Assembly (NCBI RefSeq): GCF_001687605.2
Contig: NZ_CP016539.2
Span: forward strand, 2,448,501 to 2,512,500
Reading direction: 5' to 3'
Length of the DNA stretch: 64,000 bases
Source: Planococcus plakortidis
GTDB lineage: Bacteria; Bacillota; Bacilli; Bacillales_A; Planococcaceae
The notes beneath the pieces were generated by a model. The model was not told where the DNA came from and did not search any database. It saw nothing but the letters and a program-made list of their open reading frames with translations. This document shows positions 25,476 through 33,186 of the stretch, one piece after another (positions within the stretch are counted from its first letter, which is position 1; every line of letters begins with the position of its first letter). The position numbers and the translations under genes were made by a program.

Positions 25476-26939
25476 ATGAATTTTTTTAAGAATGATAACG
25501 AAAAATGGTTTTGGCTCATCGCCTTGATCGCCATCATGTTAATCGGTTATACAGAACTCGCCATCATCGGTTATGCCCTGACGCTTGTGTTGTTCGCCTA
25601 TGCGTTCATCAATCCGAAGCACGGCATCCTGTTGCTGTTCGTCTACATACCGGTGCGTGAATTCATCACGCAATACAATCCTGGCCTCAACTATCTAACC
25701 GAAGCGCTCGTGTTCGGTGCCTTGTTCCAGGTCTTCTGGATGAACCGCAAGACAGTAGGGAAATTATTCCGTTTCAAGAATTTCGAATACGCGTATTTCG
25801 CATTTCTTGCCATCGGCTCGATTTCGGCACTCATCACGGGCATCAGCCCTGTCCTGATCGCGATGACCTTGCGCCAGTTCCTGCTCTTTTACCTGGTCTA
25901 TTACATCGTCTACCGCCTCGGGATCACCCGCAAGGATTTGGTCAACCTCGTCTGGATTTTCATCTGGACGGCAATCCTCGTCATCATCCAGGCGATGGCG
26001 GAGAAACTGTCCATCCGCAATTTCTTCCTGCCTGAATCCTGGCAGGCCATGGCCTTATCGGCAAAAAACCGCGTGCGCATCTACGGCATGCTCGGCAACC
26101 CGAACGTGCTCGGCATTTATATCATGTTCGCGTTCATTGCCTTCTATTATGCGAAACATAAATTGAAGGAATTCAATCCGCGCTATATGGATATCCTGAA
26201 TGTCTTGTTGGTCGGCATCCTTGTCTTGACCTATTCGCGCGGCACATGGCTGGGCTTCTTGATCGCGGCCGTCGCCTTCCTGATCATGACACACAAGATG
26301 AAGGTGCTCATCGACTTCGTGAAATATTTGGTAATCGCGCTCGTCCTGGTCGTGCTGCCATTGAATTTATTGACCAACTTCATTGAAAGCACGGACATCG
26401 GCAGCGAAAAAGTAACGAATATCCAGCAATTCGATGTCGGCGGCGAGTCCGGATTCCGCGACCGCATCGGCAGCACATTCAGTGAGGATACCGTCACCGG
26501 CAGCCAAAGCTCAGGCCGTTTGTTCATCGTCAAGACCGGCTTCGAAGTGTTCAAGGACCATCCGATCATCGGTACTGGATTTGCCACGTTCGGCGACTCC
26601 ACTACCCTGTCGAACGGTTCGCCGATCTACGATGAATACGAAATCGGCCATAAGTTCTACTCCGATAACCAATACATCCAGATCATCGTCCAAACCGGCA
26701 TACTCGGCGTCATCGCCTTTGCTGTCTTCCTGTTGACGATGCTATGGCGTTACGTCAAGAAACATAAAGAAAGCTATCTGTATTCACTCACTGCCAGCAT
26801 CTTGCTGGGCGCGTACTTCATGGGCCTTGTCTACAACCTATGGGAATCCGATATTTTCGGCCTGGCGTTCTTCGCGCTCCTTGCGGCGGCGTCGCGCCGG
26901 GAAGATTTCGGGCTGCAGGATGACGGTGAAACCTTATGA
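25476..26939 (+). CDS. O-antigen ligase/polymerase-like membrane protein (Wzy_C family)
   Basis: A 487-residue protein with about 11-12 membrane helices, starting at ATG 25476 behind TTGGAGG. The large extracytoplasmic loop (about residues 300-390) contains GRLFIVKTGFEVFKDHPIIG and GTGFATFG, and the preceding helix contains YSRGTWLGFLIA, the usual signature of WaaL/Wzy_C proteins. Such proteins polymerise or ligate polysaccharide units at the outer face of the membrane. It is the third gene of the flippase operon and overlaps the next gene by four bases. Confidence 0.85.
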   Translation: MNFFKNDNEKWFWLIALIAIMLIGYTELAIIGYALTLVLFAYAFINPKHGILLLFVYIPVREFITQYNPGLNYLTEALVFGALFQVFWMNRKTVGKLFRFKNFEYAYFAFLAIGSISALITGISPVLIAMTLRQFLLFYLVYYIVYRLGITRKDLVNLVWIFIWTAILVIIQAMAEKLSIRNFFLPESWQAMALSAKNRVRIYGMLGNPNVLGIYIMFAFIAFYYAKHKLKEFNPRYMDILNVLLVGILVLTYSRGTWLGFLIAAVAFLIMTHKMKVLIDFVKYLVIALVLVVLPLNLLTNFIESTDIGSEKVTNIQQFDVGGESGFRDRIGSTFSEDTVTGSQSSGRLFIVKTGFEVFKDHPIIGTGFATFGDSTTLSNGSPIYDEYEIGHKFYSDNQYIQIIVQTGILGVIAFAVFLLTMLWRYVKKHKESYLYSLTASILLGAYFMGLVYNLWESDIFGLAFFALLAAASRREDFGLQDDGETL

Positions 26940-27940
26940 TCCGCCTATACCAATCGGGGGATGAGGCCGGCATCAATGCCCTTTACGAAAAAGTATTCGG
27001 CAAAAAGCGCTCTCTCGCCGAATGGCAATGGAAGTTCGGGACATTCCCGGAGAGCGCGACGATTGTCGTTTCAGAAGAAGACGGCCAGATCAACGGCCAT
27101 GCCGCTTTCTTGAAGTTGACAGCACGGAAGCAAGGGAATGAACTAACGCTCGGTGAACGGGTGGACATCATGGTCGATCCGGATTTCCAAGGCCGCGGCA
27201 TTTACAAGCAAATCGTTTCCCGCATGATGCAGGAATGCGAAGCGGAAGGACTCGATATTCTCTACGGCTTCCCTGCTGAAACGGCGAAGCAAGTGTTCAT
27301 GAAAGTGGCTGGCGGCAAGGATCTCGGAAACGTTCCCCGCTTTCTTGCCGTCAACAAGCCAGGCGCTCTGCTTGCGGCAAAAGTAGGCAAATTGAAAAAG
27401 ATCCAGGCCCCGCTCGATAAAGCGTTCTCTGTCAGCGTCCCGAAAAGGAGCACGCACCAGTTACGCCCGCTCGGCGACCGTTTGTCTGTGGCGGAAATGC
27501 TGTATGGCCGTTTCGAAAACCAGTATCCGCTCCATGCAAAACGCAGCGGAGGCTATATCCAGCGTCGCTTCTTGGACCATCCGACAAAGGATTACCAAGT
27601 GTATACCTTGGAGCAGAACGGTTATGCGGAAGGCTATTGCGTATTGCATGAGGAGACGAAAGATAATGGCGTTACTTTCGCGACGATTGTCGATTTGTTC
27701 GGGCCGAATGATGAAGCGGTCATTGCGGATCAATTGAAGGCGATCCGCCGGCACACGCAGGCGGATGCGCTCAATTGCTGGGCGGTGCCGGATAGCCCGC
27801 GCTACCGCGCACTCAAGAAAGCCGGCTTTTTCCATATCAATAGCCCGATGCCGTTTGTGATCAAGGATTTCACCGGCACGGGTTCGTATGACGAACTTAC
27901 AGATTGGCATCTGTCGCAGTCGGATGTTGATTCGTATTAA
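26936..27940 (+). CDS. GNAT acetyltransferase of the polysaccharide operon
   Basis: A 334-residue protein with an N-terminal GNAT domain; the acetyl-CoA loop is DPDFQGRGIYKQIVSRMM (about residues 80-97), followed by LDILYGFPAE. The C-terminal half is a second, degenerate acetyltransferase-like region (YCVLHEETKDNGVTFATIVD, then RALKKAGFF). It overlaps the ligase stop by four bases (ATGA), so translation is coupled. In this context it probably acetylates an amino sugar, perhaps after PIG-L deacetylation. Substrate not determinable. Confidence 0.78.
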   Translation: MIRLYQSGDEAGINALYEKVFGKKRSLAEWQWKFGTFPESATIVVSEEDGQINGHAAFLKLTARKQGNELTLGERVDIMVDPDFQGRGIYKQIVSRMMQECEAEGLDILYGFPAETAKQVFMKVAGGKDLGNVPRFLAVNKPGALLAAKVGKLKKIQAPLDKAFSVSVPKRSTHQLRPLGDRLSVAEMLYGRFENQYPLHAKRSGGYIQRRFLDHPTKDYQVYTLEQNGYAEGYCVLHEETKDNGVTFATIVDLFGPNDEAVIADQLKAIRRHTQADALNCWAVPDSPRYRALKKAGFFHINSPMPFVIKDFTGTGSYDELTDWHLSQSDVDSY

Positions 27941-27946
27941 CGCTTG

Positions 27947-27980
27947 CCCTTCTTCCGGGATTCCGGGAGGAGGTTTTTTT
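27947..27980 (+). terminator. Terminator of the polysaccharide operon
   Basis: CTTCCGG and CCGGGAGG form the stem, followed by a run of seven T. Confidence 0.75.
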
Positions 27981-28004
27981 ATGGGTTGGGAATTTTGTGT
28001 GGAG

Positions 28005-28995
28005 ATGCAGGAGAAGATAGTGAGGGTTTGTTTGTGGACTTGTTACTTTGTTAAATTTTAGCTTCATTCCAGTAGTCGCCGCCTTGCTTTGGGTTGGCCT
28101 TTGGCAATAAGCCAATGAAATAGTGAAAGGAAGTTGAGTCATTTCATTGGCGACGCATCTGCATAGCAGATGTGGGAGCAAGGTGCTTGATGTGATGCTC
28201 AAACAAACTGCTTGTCCTCTGCGTCGGCTCACCCTTGGCGCCGGCAGCTGAGAGATTTCATTGCAAACTGACTGTTTAAGTAGATCTGCTTCTGTATGGA
28301 GTTGCCAGCTAGTGGGGGAATCGCTTCCCGGGACAAGTTTGGGATAGATAGCGAGGATTTGTTGTTTGTGGACTTATTACGATGTTTGATTTCAGCTTCA
28401 TTCTAATAGTCGCCGCCTTGCTTTGGGTTGGCCTCTCGCAATAAGCCAGGAAGAACACCTGTCTTATTGCTTTGGCTCACCCTGGGCGCTAGTCGGCTTA
28501 GAGATTTCATTGCAAGTTGACTGTTTAAGTAGATCTGCTTCTTTATGCAGTTGCCGGCTAGTGGGGGAATCGCTTCCCAAGACACTTCATCTGGCACATG
28601 GCTGCTTACTTTTAAATTATGCGGATAGATCCGAATTAATTTGCGCATTCTTAAAAATAAGATGACTCAAGATACAAAACATGACGCACTTTCACGTAAA
28701 AGAAATTAGTAGGTTGAAGAAAATACCTCCCACTCTAAATATAGAGACGGAGTGGAAGGGGGCTGACGCCTGTGGGACTGCGCGGGCTGGCGAGACAAAC
28801 GTGCCGCGCTCGGCTCAACACCCGCCCCACGGCAAGCAGCCCCCTGCAACGTAGTCGAAAAGCGGAAGCTTTTCAAATCTCTTCTTTCTATCTAACAGTT
28901 TTCGTCGCATCAGCTGCATGACTCGCATCCTGCGAGCCTCAAGCAGTCCCCTGCAACGCAGTCAAAAAGCGGAAGCTTGTCCTCTCTCCTCTTTT
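28005..28995 (+). repeat. Composite structured repeat, copy R1 (B-B-linker-A-A')
   Basis: Two B units (about 28005-28334 and 28335-28586), a conserved linker and an A unit (28742-28880) with a partial duplication of its 3' end (about 28890-28985). B core: CGCCGCCTTGCTTTGGGTTG, then paired GCAATAAG...CTTATTGC in the second unit, and GGGGGAATCGCTTCCC at the end. A core: stem GGGGGCTG (28758-28765) with CAGCCCCC (28837-28844). The first B unit is interrupted by a C module. The region lies between convergent genes and contains no credible reading frame. Confidence 0.8.
28114..28200 (+). repeat. C module, copy 1, inside B unit
   Basis: AATGAAAT and ATTTCATT form the first stem, GCATCTGC and GCAGATG the second. 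The module sits in the loop of the B-unit GCAATAAG-type hairpin, as if inserted there: flanking B sequence resumes directly after it. Confidence 0.75.
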
Positions 28996-29020
28996 TAATC
29001 CCTACCTCCTATCCCCATCA

Positions 29021-29060
29021 AAAAAACAGGCACCCCTTCATTGCGAATGGGTGCCTGTTC
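29021..29060 (-). terminator. Terminator of the short phosphoesterase gene
   Basis: GGCACCC and GGGTGCC form the stem, followed on the minus strand by TGTTTTTTT. Confidence 0.85.
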
Positions 29061-29065
29061 TGTGT

Positions 29066-30190
29066 TCACTTGATAAACGCTTCATATGTATTCAGTTCGC
29101 CGGCTTTGATGACATGTCCGATAAAGTCTTCGTAGCTGATGATGCCAAGTGCAGTGGCTTCATCGAACAGTTCCTGCACGCGTGCTGTGTCTGGATGGAT
29201 TTCTGCTTTTTTGGTCGGGTGCAATTTGCCGGAATGGTCGACGATCTTGCCTGCTTCGTCGAAAACGACGTTCAGTTCACCGAGGTTGGTGTCGTATTCG
29301 CCGGTCTGTACGACTAGCGTATCCCCGATATGGTTCGGTGGGTTGGTCGTAACATGCGAGTGGCCGCCGATAATAACGTCGATGCCTGCCACTTCTTTCG
29401 CCAATGTCCGATCATGCCCGACGCCGATATGGGTCAACGCCACGATTTTATCGATGCCGATCGATTCGAAATGGGCGACCGCTTGTTTGGCCGCTTCGGT
29501 ATAATCTGCGAATGAAACATCGCCAGGAACGGTCACGACTTCCTTGTAATGCGTGATGCCAAATATGCCGATTTGTTCATCGCCCACCGTTTGCACGAAA
29601 CCTTTATTGATGCGGCCATCTACTGGCGCGTCCGTATAGCTATAGTCTGCATAGGGCTCAAGGAATTGATCTTGCGAGAAGTCGACATTGGCGCCAAGCA
29701 CTGGATGCGCGGCGTTTTTAACGTAAGTGCTGAGCGGGCCATGATCGACAACTCCTTCCCCGAGGTCGAACTCGTGGTTGCCGAGCACCATCCCATCATA
29801 ATCGAGGTGGTTCATGAACACGGCATTAGCCAGTGAATCCTGCGCTTTTCGCCCAATTTCCCAAGACGTTACATCCCCTGCCGATAATAAAAGATGATGG
29901 GTGCTGGCTCCGCGGATTTCTTCAATCAGTGAGGCGCGCCGTGCGATATTGTCCATCACGGTATGGGTATCGTTTGTGTGGATTAAGGTCAGTTCAAACG
30001 GTTCAGGTTCGACAGGTTCGGGTTCCGGCGAGTCGTCTGGTGTGGCGTCTGTTGAAGCCGTTTCGTTTGGATCCGGTGTTTCTGCATCGCCAAATCCTTC
30101 GCTTTGGTCTTTCTGCGGCCAAATGAGGAAGGCGGTGAAAGCCACCATAATCGCCGCTAAGAATGTTACGATTTTCTGCATCGTTGTCAC
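29066..30190 (-). CDS. Exported 5'-nucleotidase-type metallophosphoesterase, short form
   Basis: A 374-residue protein with an N-terminal membrane segment (about 5-25; signal or anchor), an acidic Pro-rich linker (about 30-65) and a calcineurin-like phosphoesterase domain with TLIHTNDTHTVMD, GDVTSW, VLGNHEFDLG, THIGVGHD and IGGHSHVTT. The usual C-terminal 5'-nucleotidase substrate domain is missing: the protein ends shortly after the catalytic domain. It lies directly downstream of a full-length paralog with CWB2 repeats, so it looks like a duplicated and shortened relative. The start is GTG 30190 or ATG 30181. Likely surface nucleotide or UDP-sugar phosphohydrolase; activity uncertain. Confidence 0.78.
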   Translation of the reverse strand: MTTMQKIVTFLAAIMVAFTAFLIWPQKDQSEGFGDAETPDPNETASTDATPDDSPEPEPVEPEPFELTLIHTNDTHTVMDNIARRASLIEEIRGASTHHLLLSAGDVTSWEIGRKAQDSLANAVFMNHLDYDGMVLGNHEFDLGEGVVDHGPLSTYVKNAAHPVLGANVDFSQDQFLEPYADYSYTDAPVDGRINKGFVQTVGDEQIGIFGITHYKEVVTVPGDVSFADYTEAAKQAVAHFESIGIDKIVALTHIGVGHDRTLAKEVAGIDVIIGGHSHVTTNPPNHIGDTLVVQTGEYDTNLGELNVVFDEAGKIVDHSGKLHPTKKAEIHPDTARVQELFDEATALGIISYEDFIGHVIKAGELNTYEAFIK

Positions 30191-30318
30191 GTCCGTTTCT
30201 CTACATAATCTCTATAGATAGTCTACTATAAAATATGGAAAAAATACGGAATCTCACGGATTCTTAACCAAGTCTTAATGCTTTTCTCAATCTCTTTACG
30301 AATAGAAGTCTCAAAGGC

Positions 30319-30353
30319 AAAAAAATACCCGGCTGCCTGAGCAGCCGGGTATT
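30319..30353 (-). terminator. Terminator of the CWB2 5'-nucleotidase gene
   Basis: ATACCCGGCTGC and GCAGCCGGGTAT form a strong stem followed by T7 on the minus strand. Confidence 0.9.
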
Positions 30354-30363
30354 AGTATTTCGA

Positions 30364-32829
30364 TCAATCGTGCAATGCTTTGATGACTTCTGGAGAAACG
30401 ACTTGCGTTCCGCCTGAAGTGAAGACTGTGCCATAGTAATGCGCACGGTTTTCAACAACGGAGTTGACGCTGTCTTTTTTCACAAGAAGCATCGGTGCTT
30501 CATAAGCTGCTGCAAGAGCGTTTCCAGTCAAAGCATCCGGGAAGTTCTGGCCGTTTGCAGCCAAGCCTTCAACTGCGCCGTCGAACAAGAGATCTGCAAC
30601 TGCGGCAGAAGTTAGGTAACGGTCTGCGCCGCTGACACGGTCAGCGTTCGGCAATTCATCCGCTACGCCTTCAGAAACAGCTTGTGATCCGCCGATGATT
30701 GTCGTTGTGTCATAGTTTTCGAGTTCGTCTGCAATGACAGCCGGAATGCGGTCAGGACGCGTCAACAGGATTGGCTTGTCGTTGACTGCTGCATAAGAAC
30801 CAGCGGACAAAGCATCCGGGAAGTTCAAACCGCTTACGACAACTGCATCAGTTGCTGCTGTTTCAAGTTCATTCGCGATGGCAACAGCTGTGTCATAGCG
30901 TGTTTCGCCGCCGATGCGTTGAACCTCAAGGTCAAGTTCTTCAAGTTCAGCTACCACATCAGCTGAAACGGCTTTTGTGCCGCCAAGTACGATGGCATTT
31001 GTTGCGCCAAGGCGTGCGATTTCTTCAGCGACGCCAGAAGCCAATGCGCCAGAGCGAGTCAATAGGATTGGAGCTTCGTTTTGGTCAGCTAGTGGAGCTG
31101 CTGTCAAAGCGTCCGCATATTGGTCGCCGCGAGCGATGACTACAGTATCAGCTGATTCCCAGCCTTGTTTCGAAACGGCGATTGCTGTTTCGTAACGGTT
31201 TTCACCAGACAAGCGCACTTGGTTGATGCGGCGCTCTTCGTATGGCTCTACACCTTCATCAGCGAAGGATTGTGCATGCTCTTCGAACATTTCCCAGTCT
31301 GTGAAGCCAGGCTCAGTAACACGTCCCTCTTCATAAGCTTTACCAAATGAGTCAAAACCGTCGCCGCCTTTAGCAGTGAACGAGTTCGTTGCGACTGTAT
31401 ACGTTTCTTCCAAATTCAATTCGTCGTAAGTTTCCCCACCTGTGTCAACAAAGACAGACAAGACGCGTTCGCCTACTGGTGCTTTGCCGTCATAGTTGAA
31501 GAACATGCCAGATACGTGAAGGAATCCGCCGTTTTCTTTCGGGTATTCACGGACACTGTGCTCAAGAGCATCTTTGAGTTCCTGGCCAGTAACTTCCATA
31601 ATTGCCAAGGCATTGCCGAATGGCAAGACTGTCAATACTTCACCATATGTGATTGGGCCTGGCTCGATGGAAGCACGGATGCCTCCGCCGTTTTGAAGGG
31701 CGATCGTTGTATCAGGATTGATTTGCTGCGCTTTTGCGAGCATACCATCCGTGATGAAGTTTCCAAGGTTCGTCTCGCTTGCACGAATTCCGAACTCTCC
31801 GCGCGTGCCGTTCAAGAAGACATTTGCTTCAACACCGATTTCCATTTCTTTCAATTCTTCCACTTCTTCTTTAAATGGCGCAAGGATTTCTGCCGCTTCT
31901 GCATCTTCTTCAGCAAGCGCAACTTCGTGGTGCTCACCGACAAAGTTTGTTACATTTCCAGCTTCATCGAAAGTGACGTCCAATTGGCCAAGGAACTTAT
32001 TGTATTCGTTCGCTTGGACGATGACTGTATCTTCCACTTGTACTGGTGGCAATAGTTTTGTATGTGTATGTCCGCCGACGATTACATCGATTCCATCTAC
32101 TTCTGCAGCGAGCGTACGGTCGTTATCGACTGCTGCGTTATCGTCATAGCCGATGTGCGTCAAAGCAACAATTTTATTGACTTCTTGTCCTTCAAACCAT
32201 TCAACTGCTTCATTTGCCGCGTCGATATAATCAGTGAAAAGGATATCTTCCGGGCTTGAAATGTCAGCTGTTTCAGCAGTTGTTAAGCCAAAGATCCCTA
32301 CTTCCTCACCGTTCACTTCTTTCACAACGCCGCTGTAGATTTGTCCGTTAGCAGCCGTTTTTGTAAACGCTTCGCCTGCTACCAGCGGTGACATATTCGC
32401 ATCGCCTGAGAAATCAACGTTAGCCCCGACCAACGGGAAGTCTGCTCCGCCAACGAATTCAGCTAGTGAAGCGTGGCCTTCTTCGCTCGAACCAAGGTCG
32501 AACTCATGGTTACCGAACGTCATGGCGTCATACTGCATATAATTCATCAACGCCAAATCCGCTTGCCCTTCGAAGGTGTTGAAATACAATGAGCCTGAGA
32601 AAACGTCGCCTGCATCAAGCAATAGGTTGTTCGCATTCTCCGCACGAAGCTGCTTGATCAAAGTTGCGCGTTTCGGCGCGTTGTCCAGGTTCGCGTGCGT
32701 GTCATTCGTGTGCATGATCGTTAACTCGAAATCGCCTTCAGCTGCCTCCGCTTTTTGCGAATCGTAGATCCCGACGACTGTCAAAGCCAGTGTCGTCGCC
32801 ATTACAGAAGTGAAAATCTTTTTCGGCAT
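30364..32829 (-). CDS. Cell-wall-bound 5'-nucleotidase with three CWB2 repeats
   Basis: An 821-residue exported protein. Order: signal peptide (ends near AEAAEGD), metallophosphoesterase domain (about 35-290; MHTNDTHANLD, GDVFSG, TFGNHEFDLGSSEEGH, THIGYDDN, VGGHTHTKL), 5'-nucleotidase C-terminal domain (about 335-530; NGGGIRASIEPGPITYGE, VATNSFTAKGGDGF), and three CWB2 repeats (about 538-821; VRLSGENRYETAIAVSKQGW, then GDQYADALTAAPLA). The CWB2 triple should hold it non-covalently to an anionic wall polymer. It would release phosphate and nucleosides from external nucleotides. A cre-like site and a promoter lie upstream. Confidence 0.92.
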   Translation of the reverse strand: MPKKIFTSVMATTLALTVVGIYDSQKAEAAEGDFELTIMHTNDTHANLDNAPKRATLIKQLRAENANNLLLDAGDVFSGSLYFNTFEGQADLALMNYMQYDAMTFGNHEFDLGSSEEGHASLAEFVGGADFPLVGANVDFSGDANMSPLVAGEAFTKTAANGQIYSGVVKEVNGEEVGIFGLTTAETADISSPEDILFTDYIDAANEAVEWFEGQEVNKIVALTHIGYDDNAAVDNDRTLAAEVDGIDVIVGGHTHTKLLPPVQVEDTVIVQANEYNKFLGQLDVTFDEAGNVTNFVGEHHEVALAEEDAEAAEILAPFKEEVEELKEMEIGVEANVFLNGTRGEFGIRASETNLGNFITDGMLAKAQQINPDTTIALQNGGGIRASIEPGPITYGEVLTVLPFGNALAIMEVTGQELKDALEHSVREYPKENGGFLHVSGMFFNYDGKAPVGERVLSVFVDTGGETYDELNLEETYTVATNSFTAKGGDGFDSFGKAYEEGRVTEPGFTDWEMFEEHAQSFADEGVEPYEERRINQVRLSGENRYETAIAVSKQGWESADTVVIARGDQYADALTAAPLADQNEAPILLTRSGALASGVAEEIARLGATNAIVLGGTKAVSADVVAELEELDLEVQRIGGETRYDTAVAIANELETAATDAVVVSGLNFPDALSAGSYAAVNDKPILLTRPDRIPAVIADELENYDTTTIIGGSQAVSEGVADELPNADRVSGADRYLTSAAVADLLFDGAVEGLAANGQNFPDALTGNALAAAYEAPMLLVKKDSVNSVVENRAHYYGTVFTSGGTQVVSPEVIKALHD

Positions 32830-32922
32830 TTCTACACCATCCTATCAATTTTTTTTGACGAACGTCTCTCACGGCTGTATCTTTCTGACTATGTATGAAG
32901 ACGTTTGTCCCTATTACCCATA

Positions 32923-32952
32923 ATACTACAAAAGATTTCGAAGGTAAGTAAA
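32923..32952 (-). promoter_or_regulatory. Probable promoter of the CWB2 5'-nucleotidase gene
   Basis: TTTACT (32947-32952) and TAGTAT (32923-32928) on the minus strand are 18 bases apart. The leader would be about 90 bases. Confidence 0.45.
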
Positions 32953-32968
32953 ATTTTGATAAATATTT

Positions 32969-32982
32969 CGAAAACGTTTACA
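32969..32982 (-). promoter_or_regulatory. Candidate CcpA cre site
   Basis: On the minus strand TGTAAACGTTTTCG matches 13 of 14 cre consensus positions. It lies just upstream of the putative -35 element, so either activation or repression is possible. Confidence 0.5.
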
Positions 32983-33146
32983 TTTTTTCTGTTTGTAATA
33001 AATGATTTGAATGAATTCCATAAAAAGGAATTTATAAGGAGTTCTTTTCACCCTATAAATTGGTTATCACTTTATTTCAAGTTCGTCTCGCTGATGAGTT
33101 TCTATTATTATAATAGCGACTTCAATCAGATTTGAAATAGAGCATT

Positions 33147-33178
33147 AAAAAGCGGAGCGCCCGAGGGCACTCCGCTTT
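33147..33178 (-). terminator. Terminator of the subtilisin gene
   Basis: AAAGCGGAGTGCCC and GGGCGCTCCGCTTTTT on the minus strand form the stem and T tail. Confidence 0.88.
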
Positions 33179-33186
33179 CATAAGTC

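Larger units (their letters stand above)
32830..33146. other. AT-rich intergenic region
   Basis: Apart from the promoter and cre-like site given separately, nothing further is recognised. A plus-strand open frame at 32905-33135 has a TTG start, no ribosome site and a skewed composition, and is not accepted as a gene. Confidence 0.5.

Noticed and set aside
28005..28995. CRISPR array or IS element as an explanation for the repeats
   Set aside because: Repeat units are long, few and different in size with no regular spacers, and no transposase frame or terminal inverted repeats are visible.
32905..33135. Plus-strand frame of 76 codons, hydrophobic
   Set aside because: TTG start without a ribosome site in AT-rich DNA, where such frames are expected by chance, and it covers the promoter of the 5'-nucleotidase gene.
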